Assembly: GCA_013299105.1 (NCBI GenBank)
Contig: JAAFJY010000010.1
Location: 62,001 to 126,000, forward strand
Length of the DNA: 64,000 nucleotides
Direction of reading: 5' to 3'
Source of the DNA: Chitinophagales bacterium
Lineage (GTDB): Bacteria; Bacteroidota; Bacteroidia; Chitinophagales; Saprospiraceae
The position numbers were made by a program, and so were the translations under genes. Positions 27,183 through 36,411 of this stretch are shown piece by piece (the first letter of the stretch is position 1; every line of letters starts with the position of its first letter). The notes under the pieces are model-generated. The model saw only the letters and a program-made list of their open reading frames with translations. It did no database searches and was not told where the DNA came from.

Positions 27183-28814
27183 TCAGGCGTTTTGGTCCAT
27201 GAATTGGCCTAGGCTTAAGTATTTTTGGTACAACACCTGGTAAATGGCTGCTTTGTCGGAATTGGGTTGGTATTCTTCTTCAAAACCCGAAGACATGGCC
27301 ATTTGTGCGGCCTCCAGGCTGGGGTGAACACCTGCGGCTGTAGCCGCACACATGGCGGCACCTAAGGCACAAGCCTGCTCGGACCGCACTACTTTGATGG
27401 GCAATTGCAACACATCGGCCAGGGTTTGCACCACAAAAGCCGATTTCTTGGCTACTCCACCGATGGCGACCACCTTTTTGATCGGTACACCTTCGGCCAG
27501 GAAGCGCTCGACGATGGCTTTGGAGCCAAAAGCAGTAGCCTCCACCAGGGCTTTGAACACCTGTGGTGCATCGCTGCCGAGGTTAAGCCCCGCGATCAAA
27601 CCTTTTAGGGTATGGTTGGCATCGGGGGTCCGGCGGCCATTGAACCAGTCGAGTGCGATTGGGTCATCGGCGCTCAAGGGCAAAGCAGCGGCTTGCTCCG
27701 ACAAAGCCGGGATGATCTTCACCACCAAGGCTTCGGCTTCATTTTCGGGTAAAAACTGCTTCAAGGGATAGGAAAGCAGGTTTTGAAACCAGGCATACAC
27801 ATCGCCATAAGCCGATTGCCCGGCCTCCATGCCCAGCATGCCCGGTAAAATCGATCCATCCACCTGGCCACAAATTCCTTTGATCAACAAATGGCCTACT
27901 TCCTCATTGGGGGCGACCAGCATGTCGCAAGTGGAGGTGCCCATCACCCGCACAAAGGTGTAGGGCTCGATATGGGCCCCTACCGCCCCCATGTGGGCGT
28001 CAAAAGCCCCTACACCAATGACTACATTCTCGCTCAGGCCCAGTTTTTTGGCCCAAACCGGGCTGATTTTGCCCATCGCCTGGTCAGCGGTGAAGGTATG
28101 GCGAAACAAGCGCTCGCGCAAACCAGTGAGCAAGGGGTCAAGGGCCACAAGAAAATCTTCCCCAGGCAAACCCTCGTAGGCTTCGTGCCACATGGCCTTA
28201 TGGCCAGCAGCACAACGCGAGCGGCGCAGGGTTAAAGGATCGGTTTGGCCGCACAATTCCGCAGAAAGCCAATCGCAATGTTCGACCCAGGAAAAAGCCG
28301 CCGCCCTTACTTTTTCGTCCACCCGCAAGGTGTGCAGGATTTTTGCCCAAAACCACTCCGACGAATAGATGCCCCCTACATATTGGGTGTAATCAATGGC
28401 CCAACGGCGGGCCAATTGGTTGATCTCCTCTGCTTCAGCGTTGGCGGTATGGTCTTTCCAAAGGATGAACATGCCGTGTGGATTCTCCGCAAATTCAGGC
28501 GTAAGGCTCAAAGGAGTACCTTGCGCGTTGACCGCAACGGGGGTAGAGCCAGTAGTATCCACGGAAATACCCACTACCCTGGCCGCAATTGCTGAGCCAA
28601 CTTGCGCCAAGGCACCCAGAATGGATTGTTCCAAGCCCTCCAGGTAATCCAGTGGGTGCTGGCGGTATTGTGATTGGGAAGGGTCGCAATAAAGGCCCTT
28701 TTTCCAACGTGGGTAGTAAAAAACCTGGCTGGCCACTTCATCCCCATTTTGGGCATTGACCACCAGCGCCCTTACCGAATCCGTACCATAATCTAATCCG
28801 ATGACGTATTGCAT
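27183..28814 (-). CDS. araB: L-ribulokinase
   Basis: Encodes 543 residues of the FGGY kinase family. The N-terminal phosphate motif is YVIGLDYGTDSVRALVV. The C-terminal ATPase motif is KVVAIGGVAKKSAFVVQTLA. The ribulokinase-type segment VISVDTT is seen as GISVDTTGSTPVAVNAQGTP. Length is close to ribulokinases (about 560) and longer than xylulokinases (about 490), supporting AraB. It phosphorylates L-ribulose. It lies 23 bp downstream of araA and 4 bp upstream of araD, so it is certainly co-transcribed. Confidence 0.94.
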   Translation of the reverse strand: MQYVIGLDYGTDSVRALVVNAQNGDEVASQVFYYPRWKKGLYCDPSQSQYRQHPLDYLEGLEQSILGALAQVGSAIAARVVGISVDTTGSTPVAVNAQGTPLSLTPEFAENPHGMFILWKDHTANAEAEEINQLARRWAIDYTQYVGGIYSSEWFWAKILHTLRVDEKVRAAAFSWVEHCDWLSAELCGQTDPLTLRRSRCAAGHKAMWHEAYEGLPGEDFLVALDPLLTGLRERLFRHTFTADQAMGKISPVWAKKLGLSENVVIGVGAFDAHMGAVGAHIEPYTFVRVMGTSTCDMLVAPNEEVGHLLIKGICGQVDGSILPGMLGMEAGQSAYGDVYAWFQNLLSYPLKQFLPENEAEALVVKIIPALSEQAAALPLSADDPIALDWFNGRRTPDANHTLKGLIAGLNLGSDAPQVFKALVEATAFGSKAIVERFLAEGVPIKKVVAIGGVAKKSAFVVQTLADVLQLPIKVVRSEQACALGAAMCAATAAGVHPSLEAAQMAMSSGFEEEYQPNSDKAAIYQVLYQKYLSLGQFMDQNA

Positions 28815-28837
28815 GGCAATGGTTAGTTGTTAATGGT

Positions 28838-30331
28838 TCAGTTGCGGTAGTACATTTCGTTCCAGCGTAGCTCGTTTTTCAAGCTTCTGATGTCGGTTTT
28901 TGCGTCAATCACCACCAATTCGATGCCAAACATGGCCGCAAAGGCTTCCCAATGCTCAGTTTGCAGGTTTTGGCTGTACACCGTGTGGTGTGCGCCTCCG
29001 GCGTAAAGCCAGGCCGCGCAACCCTGGGCCATATCGGGCAGGGGCCTCCAAAAAGCACGGGCTACGGGCAATTTGGGCAAATCGGCGGGAGGATCAAAAG
29101 CTTCGACTTCGTTGACGATCAAACGAAAACGGTTGCCCAGGTCAATCATGGATACGTTGAGGGCCTTACCTCCAGCCGAATCGAACACCAGGCGTACCGG
29201 ATCGGCTTTTCCACCAATGCCTAGGGGGTGAATTTCGCAACGGGGTTTGCTGCGGGCAATGGAGGGGCAGATTTCGAGCATGTGTGCCCCTAAAACCATT
29301 GCATTGTCAGGCTCAAAATGGTATGTGTAGTCCTCCATGAAAGAGTTGCCACCGGACAGGCCAGCCCCCATCACCTTGGCTGCGCGCACCAGGGCAGCGG
29401 TTTTCCAATCGCCTTCGGCCCCAAAACCAAAACCTTCGGCCATCAAGCGTTGGGAAGCAATGCCAGGCAGTTGGACCATGCCATGCAGGTCCTCGAAGGT
29501 GTTGGTATAGCCTTTGAAGTCACCTTCTTCCAGGAAGGCTTTGAGCCCCAATTCAATTTTAGCTGCCTCACGCAAGGCATTATGATGTTGCCCTCCTTTT
29601 TGCAAAGTCGCTTGGACATCGTAAGCCTCATGGTATTCATCTACCAAAGCATCTACTTGAGCAGGGCTTACTGCATTGATGCGGGCCACCAGGTCACCCA
29701 CCCCAAAGCCGTTGACAGCGTATCCAAATTTGGCTTCGGCCTCTACTTTGTCGCCCTCGGTCACGGCTACTTGGCGCATGTTGTCACCAAAACGGGCAAA
29801 ACGGGCTCCCTGCCAGTCGTAACGGGCTGCTGCAACCCTGGTCCAAGCATTCAAAGCGGCTTGTACACTGGAGTCTTGCCAATGCCCTACAATCACTTTG
29901 CGCTCCAAACGCAGGCGAGACAAGATGAACCCAAACTCCCGGTCGCCATGCGCCGATTGGTTGAGGTTCATGAAATCCATGTCGATTTCGGAGAAAGGAA
30001 TGTCTCGATTGAATTGGGTGTGGAAATGGCAGAGGGGTTTTTGCAAAATTTGCAAGCCCCGGATCCACATTTTTGCGGGTGAAAAAGTGTGCATCCAGGC
30101 GATGATGCCGATGCATTGTGGGTGTTGATTGGCTTCCTGCACAAGCCGATAAATCTCGTCGGGTGTGGTGACAATTGGCTTGAAAACGACCTTGCAAGGC
30201 ATTTCAGGCGAGTCGGACAGGTTTTTGGCGATGGTACTAGCGTGTTCGGCTACAGTTTTGAGGGTAGCTTCCCCGTACAAGTGTTGGCTGCCAGTGACGA
30301 ACCACACTTCTAAATTGGCTAAGTTGATCAC
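28838..30331 (-). CDS. araA: L-arabinose isomerase
   Basis: Encodes 497 residues, matching the 500 of E. coli AraA. The start is taken as GTG 30331, because its product (M)[19 protein letters not shown] aligns with the family N-terminus; the ATG at 30394 would add 21 residues derived from an intergenic repeat. Other signatures are [43 protein letters not shown], and the active-site glutamates in [13 protein letters not shown] and [11 protein letters not shown]. It isomerises L-arabinose to L-ribulose. It is the first gene of the ara operon; no AraR-type regulator is adjacent. Confidence 0.95.
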   Translation of the reverse strand: MINLANLEVWFVTGSQHLYGEATLKTVAEHASTIAKNLSDSPEMPCKVVFKPIVTTPDEIYRLVQEANQHPQCIGIIAWMHTFSPAKMWIRGLQILQKPLCHFHTQFNRDIPFSEIDMDFMNLNQSAHGDREFGFILSRLRLERKVIVGHWQDSSVQAALNAWTRVAAARYDWQGARFARFGDNMRQVAVTEGDKVEAEAKFGYAVNGFGVGDLVARINAVSPAQVDALVDEYHEAYDVQATLQKGGQHHNALREAAKIELGLKAFLEEGDFKGYTNTFEDLHGMVQLPGIASQRLMAEGFGFGAEGDWKTAALVRAAKVMGAGLSGGNSFMEDYTYHFEPDNAMVLGAHMLEICPSIARSKPRCEIHPLGIGGKADPVRLVFDSAGGKALNVSMIDLGNRFRLIVNEVEAFDPPADLPKLPVARAFWRPLPDMAQGCAAWLYAGGAHHTVYSQNLQTEHWEAFAAMFGIELVVIDAKTDIRSLKNELRWNEMYYRN

Positions 30332-30474
30332 GGTGGGTAGGTATTTTTGTTTGGGTAAATGTACGAAAAGGCAGCTTCTCTTCAACCTTTCCACCCTTCA
30401 ACCTTTCATCTAAAGTAGGCCTGGATGAAACCTAGAGCAAGCACTTTTGGGGCATGGCTATCGGAAAGCTCACT

Positions 30475-30515
30475 AAAACGAAGGGGTCGGCATGGTGCTG
30501 ATCCCTTCGTTTTTA
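30475..30515 (+). terminator. terminator-like hairpin
   Basis: AAAACGAAGGGG (30475-30486) pairs with CCCTTCGTTTTT (30503-30514). The T-run is on the + strand, but no + strand gene ends here, so its transcript is unknown. Confidence 0.5.
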
Positions 30516-30584
30516 ACTTAGAAATTGAGATTTGTTGACAAATCGTGTGGATCAAGAGGATTAGACGAGTATTCTTAAGCTAAG

Positions 30585-30792
30585 TAACGGGTCAAAAATA
30601 AACCTTTCCAGTTTTTAAGAGAGACGCGTGTAAACGTAACGGTCAACGTCATGCTGGAAATCCGCGAAAATCCGCGAAAATCCGCGAAAATCCGCGTCAT
30701 CCGCGTCATCCGCGTCATCCGCGTACTAAAAACAGCCTCGCGCAGCGAGGCAACGCAATTGCGATTTGGTAAGGTTTATTCGTGGCTTGTCA
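30585..30792. mobile_element. non-autonomous element, AATAAACC family, copy 2 (reverse)
   Basis: 208 bp between exact direct repeats CTAAG (30580-30584 and 30793-30797). The ends carry AATAAACCTTTCCAG and GGTAAGGTTTATTCGTGG in inverted orientation. The interior has expanded: CCGCGAAAAT-type decamers repeat near 30660-30690, then CCGCGTCAT nonamers near 30691-30720. Confidence 0.75.
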
Positions 30793-30884
30793 CTAAGGTG
30801 TTCTTAGAATTCGTGCTCGCTCATTACACAAATTCAGTAATTCCACCCTTTTGTCAAGACCCTTGTTTTTTCTGTGGCCCTTAG

Positions 30885-31018
30885 TAGTTTGTTTTTTAAA
30901 TTCGCTAAACCATCGTAAATAAATTTTTGCAATAAGAGGTAAGCACGTCGACCCTTTTGCTGATTCACCTTCGCCGATCACTAGGGGAGATAATCACGAG
31001 AACTTAAAAAACAAACTA
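30885..31018. mobile_element. MITE-like element with TAGTTTGTTTTTTAA ends
   Basis: 134 bp between exact direct repeats CTTAG (30880-30884 and 31019-31023). The ends TAGTTTGTTTTTTAA match perfectly in inverted orientation and continue with one mismatch. There is no coding capacity. It ends 11 bp from the stop codon of the glycosyltransferase gene. Confidence 0.8.
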
Positions 31019-31033
31019 CTTAGCCCAAAAACC

Positions 31034-32302
31034 TCAACCCAAAATCGCCTTCGCATAATTATCCCAACTCATTTCACTGGTTTTACTGCGAATATTGTCC
31101 CTAGGAATCGGCTGATCCACGAACTTCAGCATCTGCTCGGCCATGGAGTCGATGTTTTCGGCCTCGGCCAGGTAGCCGCTGTAACCGTCGTCGATGGTTT
31201 CTGGGAAGTGGCCGACCTTGGTGGCCAGTAAGGGCAAGGCAAAATTGTAACTCAAAGACTCGATGCCCGAAGGCGTGGCATACTCATAAAACAAAACCAC
31301 ACAATCGGCCACCTGAAAATACTTGTGTACGTCCTCGTTGGGGATGAAAGTATTGAACACCGCCACCCGGTCTTGCAGGCCCATTTGCTCAATCAAAGCG
31401 AGGGGATTGTAATCGCGCTCGTCGTCTTTTTGGCGCAAAACCAGTTTTTTGGCCAGGCCAAAAAGGGTGTTTTTCAATTTGGTCGACCACTTGCTTTGGT
31501 CCAAGGTTTGCCAAAAAGATTCGCCACAAACCAACAGTGAGACATCGTCCCGCTGCGCCGCTACTTTTTGAAAAGCCGGAATGACGTAGTGCAAACCCTT
31601 GTACTTGCGGATGAAACCGAAGAAAAGAAACACCTTGTCGCGCAGCCCATGTTCTTTTTTGAAGGCAGCGAGGTCAAAATCGGCCTTGGGTTGGAACAAG
31701 TCGTAGATCGGGTGGTAGAGTTTCAGGACCGTTTGCACCTTCGGGTCTTGGCTGCGCTGGCCGTGGTCGCTCAGTTCAAAGCCTTTGTTGGGGTACAGGG
31801 TTTGCAGCTCGCGGTAGGTTTTCAGGGCGTGTACCACGTAGGTATTGGCCTCGCCAATGCCAAATTTGGTGAAAAATTGGTCGATTGAACTGTTTTCTTT
31901 TTGGATCACAAAGTGCAAATCCACTACCACTTCGATCCCCGGGTGCTTGCGCAGCCAGTGGATGATGCGGCCCATAGGCAAACCCTGGATGGCAATGGCC
32001 CATTGGAAGATCACCTTGTCGGGCTTCAGATCACGGATGTAGCGGTAGGTGTCGTACCAACTTTTGGGATTGTTGTAGTTGGTGAGGTACTTGACCTGGA
32101 TCTTGGTGCCCTCCAGCAAGTCCATTTTGCTCGACTTGTCCACAAACTCCCGTGGGATGATCGCCGGGTACTGCTGGGTCCAGGACACGATGTGTACCTC
32201 CGTGCCGGGAATAGCATCCAGGGCCTTGGCCAGGGAGGTATTGTAGTTGGATATGCCCCCTTTGAACTTGGGGCCAGGACCAAAGCAGACGACTTTTGAC
32301 AC
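31034..32302 (-). CDS. glycosyltransferase family 4 (GT-B fold)
   Basis: Encodes 422 residues. The N-terminus FGPGPKFKGGISNYNTSLA has the GGI acceptor-side loop. The C-terminal half has the nucleotide-sugar domain: KVFLFFGFIRKYKGLHYVIP, then DCVVLFYEYATPSGIESLSY with the E-x7-E-like region (PSGIESLSYNFALPLLAT), as in GT4 enzymes. It transfers a sugar from an NDP- or GDP-sugar, probably to a surface glycan. It is the last gene on the minus strand of a three-gene glycan cluster, with 244 bp between it and the epimerase. No signal peptide is seen; it is cytoplasmic or peripheral. Confidence 0.9.
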   Translation of the reverse strand: MSKVVCFGPGPKFKGGISNYNTSLAKALDAIPGTEVHIVSWTQQYPAIIPREFVDKSSKMDLLEGTKIQVKYLTNYNNPKSWYDTYRYIRDLKPDKVIFQWAIAIQGLPMGRIIHWLRKHPGIEVVVDLHFVIQKENSSIDQFFTKFGIGEANTYVVHALKTYRELQTLYPNKGFELSDHGQRSQDPKVQTVLKLYHPIYDLFQPKADFDLAAFKKEHGLRDKVFLFFGFIRKYKGLHYVIPAFQKVAAQRDDVSLLVCGESFWQTLDQSKWSTKLKNTLFGLAKKLVLRQKDDERDYNPLALIEQMGLQDRVAVFNTFIPNEDVHKYFQVADCVVLFYEYATPSGIESLSYNFALPLLATKVGHFPETIDDGYSGYLAEAENIDSMAEQMLKFVDQPIPRDNIRSKTSEMSWDNYAKAILG

Positions 32303-32546
32303 TGCTGATAATTTGGTGGTTGAATTTAAATCAGGGACTTATTGACATACGATATACAATAGATGATATACGACATATGATTTGGGGGCTCGCTGGGGTG
32401 ATGGCTGTACACCTTGGCATTTCGATTCACGAATTTGTATGCTCATTTTTTAATTTGAAAATACAAAAATCGTCAAGATCGCGTGGTCAACGTCATGTGA
32501 GCCAAATCATCTATCGTCTATCTTACGTCATCTATCATATGTAACA

Positions 32547-33587
32547 TCAAATTTCCCGTGAAAGCGCCTTCTCATACACCCGACGCAGCCCCTCCCTCAA
32601 CGAAATCTTCGCTTCCCAGCCCAGGGTCTCTTTTACAAAATCCATGTTGCAGTAGCGGGAGTGTACGCCCACGGGCTTATCGAGCAGGGGCTTGATGGTG
32701 GGTTGGTAGCCTGCAAACTCGCAGAAAATCTCGATGATTTCGCGGAAAGAGCTGAGGCGACCCATGCCGATGTTGATCGCCGAGCCGTCGTGGATTTTGT
32801 TCATGGCCACTTCCACGCAGTCGAGTACGTCGTCAATGTGGACGAAGTCACGGCCTTGGTTGCCAGAGCCCCACACCTCGAAGGGGTCTTCACGGCGGGC
32901 AGCACGGGCGGCGATGGCGGGAATTGGGTAACTCAAGTCCTGGTCTTCACCATAGCCGGAGAAGGGGCGGATGCAAGTTACCTTCACGCCATAATATTTG
33001 GCAGCAATGTAGGCCAAGTACTCCCCGGTCAGTTTGCTCCAGCCGTAGGTCATGTCGGGTTTGCCCATCTGGTCGAAATTGATGTCCGATTCGCTTAGGG
33101 CGATGGCATCGCTTTCGGTTTGCAAGTCCACCGGGTAGGCCGCGCTGGAGCTGGGATAAAGCACCCGCTCCGGCTGGTGCCGGGTGATCCAGTAAAAAAA
33201 CTCAGCGTCAATCGAAAGGTCCAGGGCCACCATCATGGGGTCGCCGTCAATTTTGGCGCGGCCACCCACGATCGCGGCAAAGTGAAACACATCGCCCAGT
33301 CGCTCGGCCTGCCAGCCATAGGGCTTTAAAAAAGCAGCAAAATCATGCAATTCGCGCAGGGTATTGCGAAAATCGTCTTGGATAAACAGCAGGCGTTGGT
33401 CGGCACCAAAGAAAGTACCCTTGCCTATACTGGCCCCTTGTGGTGCATCCAACCAAGTGCTGGGGTGCGTGCCCACCGAGAGGTCGTCGATGAAAATGAT
33501 GCGGTCATTGGTTTTGGTAAAAAGCCTTTTGACCATGTTGCGTCCCACAAATCCGCAGCCGCCGCTGACTAAGTGTATTTTTTGCAT
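32547..33587 (-). CDS. NAD-dependent sugar epimerase/dehydratase (extended SDR)
   Basis: Encodes 346 residues from MQKIHLVSGGCGFVGRN; the ATG at 33659 would read through an octamer repeat. The NAD-binding GGCGFVGRN glycine motif is at residues 9-17. The catalytic serine region is YPSSSAAYP and the Tyr-x3-Lys pair is in YGWSKLTGEYLAYIAAKYYG. RPFSGYGEDQD and GRDFVHIDDVLDCV are typical of nucleotide-sugar epimerases and dehydratases. The substrate cannot be set. It lies in the glycan cluster between GT4 and GT2 genes. Confidence 0.9.
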   Translation of the reverse strand: MQKIHLVSGGCGFVGRNMVKRLFTKTNDRIIFIDDLSVGTHPSTWLDAPQGASIGKGTFFGADQRLLFIQDDFRNTLRELHDFAAFLKPYGWQAERLGDVFHFAAIVGGRAKIDGDPMMVALDLSIDAEFFYWITRHQPERVLYPSSSAAYPVDLQTESDAIALSESDINFDQMGKPDMTYGWSKLTGEYLAYIAAKYYGVKVTCIRPFSGYGEDQDLSYPIPAIAARAARREDPFEVWGSGNQGRDFVHIDDVLDCVEVAMNKIHDGSAINIGMGRLSSFREIIEIFCEFAGYQPTIKPLLDKPVGVHSRYCNMDFVKETLGWEAKISLREGLRRVYEKALSREI

Positions 33588-33847
33588 GGCGTATTTGGCT
33601 AGTTGAAAGGTTGAAGTGTTGAAAAGTTGAATAGAGGGTTTCTGGGAGTGAAAGCTCACTTTAACTCAGCTAATCAAGCACTCATTTGATTGTATCTTTT
33701 AACTAGCGTTGCATTGTTTTGTAAATACAGGATTGAGTCATCGCAACAAACGATGCTTTAACCAGGCCGCAAAGTTCAGAACTTTTCGCGGTTTGTCCAA
33801 CTTGGATTTTGTGCTTTGTTTCTCAAGAATTTCTAAACGAACAGCGC

Positions 33848-34816
33848 TTAATTTCCTTCCTCAAATTCCCCCAACCACTCCTGCACCACATAATGGTTGC
33901 GGTGGGGGGCATTGCGGCTGATCAACTCGGCGATGAAACCCGCCAAAAACAACTGCGAGCCGATGATCATGCAGGTGAGTGCGCCATAAAACCAAGGATT
34001 ATCGGCAATCAGCGGCACTTTGGTGCCTACGGCGAGGTGGTAAATTTTGCTGATGGAAATGAAAAGGGCAAACAAAAAGCCCAAAAGGAAAACGATTACC
34101 CCCCAAACGCCAAAAAACTGCATGGGTTTTTTGCCGTAGCGGCCCACAAAAACCACTGAAAGCAGGTCTAAAAAGCCAGTCAACAAGCGGCTCCAACCAA
34201 ATTTGGAATAGCCATACTTGCGGGCGCGGTGCTCCACCACTTTCTCGCCGATTTTTTTAAACCCTGACCATTTGGCCAGCAGCGGAATGTAGCGGTGCAT
34301 ATCGCCATACACTTCTACGCTTTTGACCACCTCGTTGCGGTATGATTTGAGGCCGCAGTTGAAGTCGTGCAAGTTGATCTTGCTGACCCTGGCTACCACA
34401 AAATTGTAAAACTTGGAAGGAATGGTCTTGGAAAGGGGGTCGTGGCGTTTCTTTTTCCAGCCTGAAACGAGGTCCAGGCCATCTTCCACGATCATGCGAT
34501 GCAGTTCGGGAATTTCGTCGGGGCTGTCTTGTAAGTCGGCGTCCATCGTGATCACCACTTGCCCTTTCGCCGCTTGGAAGCCGGAGTGTAAGGCTGCGGA
34601 TTTGCCGTAATTGCGTCGAAATTTGATGGCGCGGATATTGGGGTTCTTGGCCCTGAGTTGGCCAATCACTTGCCAAGACTTGTCGGTGCTGCCGTCGTCG
34701 ATGAAAATGATTTCGTAACTGAGTTTGTTTTCAGCCATGACCCTTTGGATCCAGGCATCCAGTTCGGGCAGGGATTCTTCTTCGTCGAGTACGGGGATGA
34801 TCAGGGATACGTTCAT
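33848..34816 (-). CDS. glycosyltransferase family 2, DPM1/GtrB-like, with two membrane helices
   Basis: Encodes 322 residues from MNVSLIIPVLDEEESLPEL; the longer frame to 34936 is unsupported. The GT-A domain shows IIFIDDGSTDKSW, KFRRNYGKSAALHSGFQ, and the metal-binding VITMDADLQDSPDEIPEL, which are signatures of the polyprenyl-phosphate hexose synthases. Two hydrophobic helices near residues 215-245 and 265-290 anchor it (VWGVIVFLLGFLFALFISI and CMIIGSQLFLAGFIAEL). It likely loads a sugar onto undecaprenyl phosphate for export. It begins the glycan cluster. Confidence 0.92.
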   Translation of the reverse strand: MNVSLIIPVLDEEESLPELDAWIQRVMAENKLSYEIIFIDDGSTDKSWQVIGQLRAKNPNIRAIKFRRNYGKSAALHSGFQAAKGQVVITMDADLQDSPDEIPELHRMIVEDGLDLVSGWKKKRHDPLSKTIPSKFYNFVVARVSKINLHDFNCGLKSYRNEVVKSVEVYGDMHRYIPLLAKWSGFKKIGEKVVEHRARKYGYSKFGWSRLLTGFLDLLSVVFVGRYGKKPMQFFGVWGVIVFLLGFLFALFISISKIYHLAVGTKVPLIADNPWFYGALTCMIIGSQLFLAGFIAELISRNAPHRNHYVVQEWLGEFEEGN

Positions 34817-35278
34817 GGATGGCAATTGGGTGCTGGTCAAATAACAATCTTCGAGGTACTTTTTTGAAGTACGACTTATGAGTGACGACTTACGACTTAC
34901 GAAGTGGCCAACATGATGTTGACCTTTTTGAGTCAAGGGTTAGCGGAAAAATAAGTTAGTATTATTGGAATAGTACTTTTGAATGAAGTGAGGTCAACGT
35001 CATGTTGGAAATCCGCGAAAATCCGTTTCATCCGTTGAATCCGTGTTCCCAAACTCGCCACGCGCACCGTGTCACGCTCTGCGTGAGCGGGGCAAAATCG
35101 TTGTATTTGAGCTAAAATAAGTTGGACATATTTGCTTTTAAGGTTTAGCAAAAAAAGAACACAACTTCCTTTCATCCAGTTGTTTTTCTTTTTTCACCAA
35201 ACCCAAATCCGTCCACCTTATTTTTTTACGCTCCCTTTACCAATTCATTCAAGCTTATTTTTCTCAGTGGCTCCAAGC
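34817..35278. other. intergenic: fragment of AATAAACC element and a TTTGAGC element
   Basis: 462 bp with no gene. 34984-35100 matches the interior of the AATAAACC family (GTCAACGTCATGTTGGAAAT, then ATCCGTGTTCCCAAAC) but lacks the ends. 35105-35245 is the second TTTGAGC element. Confidence 0.65.
35105..35245. mobile_element. non-autonomous element, TTTGAGC family, copy 2
   Basis: Nearly colinear with 15369-15507: TATTTGAGCTAAAAT, then TTTAGCAAAAAAAGAACACA, CCTTTCATCCAGTTGTTTTT, and TCCACCTTATTTTTTTACGC. It is shorter by a small internal deletion. The flanking direct repeat is not conserved here. Confidence 0.65.
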
Positions 35279-35794
35279 TCACTTTCCCCGCATGACGTAA
35301 GCAATAAACAAGCAAAGCGGAAAACCAAAAAGCAAACTCCGCACCCAGGCAAACAAAGAACTGCTGATGCTGGGCATGAAGTTTTCTTTGCGCAGGCTAT
35401 CGCGTAGTTGGCTGGTATTGGCGCTGCCAAACCAATCTTGGTATTGTTCCAAGCTTTGCAGGGCCGCTTCGCGCTGCAAAGCTACAATTCCCGGATCGAA
35501 ATAATTGTAAAAGAGGTAGATAAAAACGTAGTAGCAAGCCGAAACGAGTAGGTAAGTACCAAAACTGGTACGCAAAGCTGCCTGCCAAGGGTAGGGTGGG
35601 GGCAGCGTTTTGGCCTCAGCCCGGCAAGCGAGGACCATCGCAATGATGTAGAAAATCAAGCCTGACCAAACTACGCCGAGGTTAAACAGGAAATTTTTAT
35701 CGATAAAATAGAACAGCAAGAGCCATCCGAGGTGGATGGCTCCTGCCGCCAGGCCGAAAAAAAGAATCGGTGATTTATTCCATTTTTGTTCCAT
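35279..35794 (-). CDS. DUF4199 membrane protein (second of pair)
   Basis: Encodes 171 residues with four hydrophobic helices (ILFFGLAAGAIHLGWLLLFY, VVWSGLIFYIIAMVLACRAE, TYLLVSACYYVFIYLFYNYF, LFGFPLCLFIAYVMRGK). Layout and the central helix pair match the Bacteroidota DUF4199 family, whose function is unknown. Its ATG at 35794 lies inside the last codons of the preceding DUF4199 gene, a 20-bp overlap in another frame, so translation is coupled. The two proteins are diverged paralogues and may form a heteromer (inference). Confidence 0.8.
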   Translation of the reverse strand: MEQKWNKSPILFFGLAAGAIHLGWLLLFYFIDKNFLFNLGVVWSGLIFYIIAMVLACRAEAKTLPPPYPWQAALRTSFGTYLLVSACYYVFIYLFYNYFDPGIVALQREAALQSLEQYQDWFGSANTSQLRDSLRKENFMPSISSSLFAWVRSLLFGFPLCLFIAYVMRGK

Positions 35795-36347
35795 ATGGAG
35801 CTTCTTTCTTCATGACAGCGGCTACGATCAGCGCAATGATCACTCCGATAAACAAAAGTGAACCAATGGCGATTAGAGAGAACATGACAGGATCTTGCAT
35901 CCAGGTCATCATTTGCATGGTTTGGTCAATGGCTTCGGGAGCTAGCCCTTGCTCTTCCATTTTTCCACGTTGCATCTCCATGATCTGGTCCATCATATCA
36001 GGTGCAATGAATTTCATGAATAAAATCGACCAGATCGTTTGAATGACACTGGTGATCGCCAAAGTTTTGAAACCCGTTCCAAATGCCTTACCGAAAGTAA
36101 TGAAGCCACCTTGTAAGGTACGAACTTGTCGGACGGCCAAAACGATGCCTACAATCAGCATTCCAAAAGAGATGATGCTGTTGAGATAGCCAACTGCTTC
36201 ATTGCCACTGACAGAAAGACCAGTTACATACATGATCAGGCCATACACGATAGCAACTCCTGCGATGATTAGGCCATAGCGCAAAGCAATTGGGGTGTTG
36301 GGAACATTGCTGTTGTTGTTGTACATTGGGTTGTCTAAGGTACTCAT
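35775..36347 (-). CDS. DUF4199 membrane protein (first of pair)
   Basis: Encodes 190 residues. After a polar N-terminus (NNNSNVPNTP), four hydrophobic helices follow (GLIIAGVAIVYGLIMYV, IISFGMLIVGIVLAV, a shorter helix near TLAITSVIQTIWSILF, and FSLIAIGSLLFIGVIIALIV). The segment GGFITFGKAFGTGFKT is the best conserved part of DUF4199 proteins. A Met-rich amphipathic stretch (MMDQIMEMQRGKMEEQG) sits between helices 3 and 4. The function is unknown. It is 64 bp downstream of the dihydroorotase-like gene on the same strand and is probably in one operon with it. Confidence 0.85.
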   Translation of the reverse strand: MSTLDNPMYNNNSNVPNTPIALRYGLIIAGVAIVYGLIMYVTGLSVSGNEAVGYLNSIISFGMLIVGIVLAVRQVRTLQGGFITFGKAFGTGFKTLAITSVIQTIWSILFMKFIAPDMMDQIMEMQRGKMEEQGLAPEAIDQTMQMMTWMQDPVMFSLIAIGSLLFIGVIIALIVAAVMKKEAPYGTKME

Positions 36348-36411
36348 ACTCGTTATTTTTGGTGATTGAAGTGTGCGGTTTTAGGCAGTCGGGGGAGAAA
36401 GTGCAGCACCT

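Larger units (their letters stand above)
30332..31033. other. intergenic: ara upstream region, hairpin and two elements
   Basis: 702 bp with no gene. From the araA side: a TACATTTA motif (minus strand, 30356-30363) that could be the ara -7 element, an octamer tract (30379-30411), a terminator-like hairpin (30475-30515), an AATAAACC-family element (30585-30792) and a 134-bp element (30885-31018). Confidence 0.7.
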
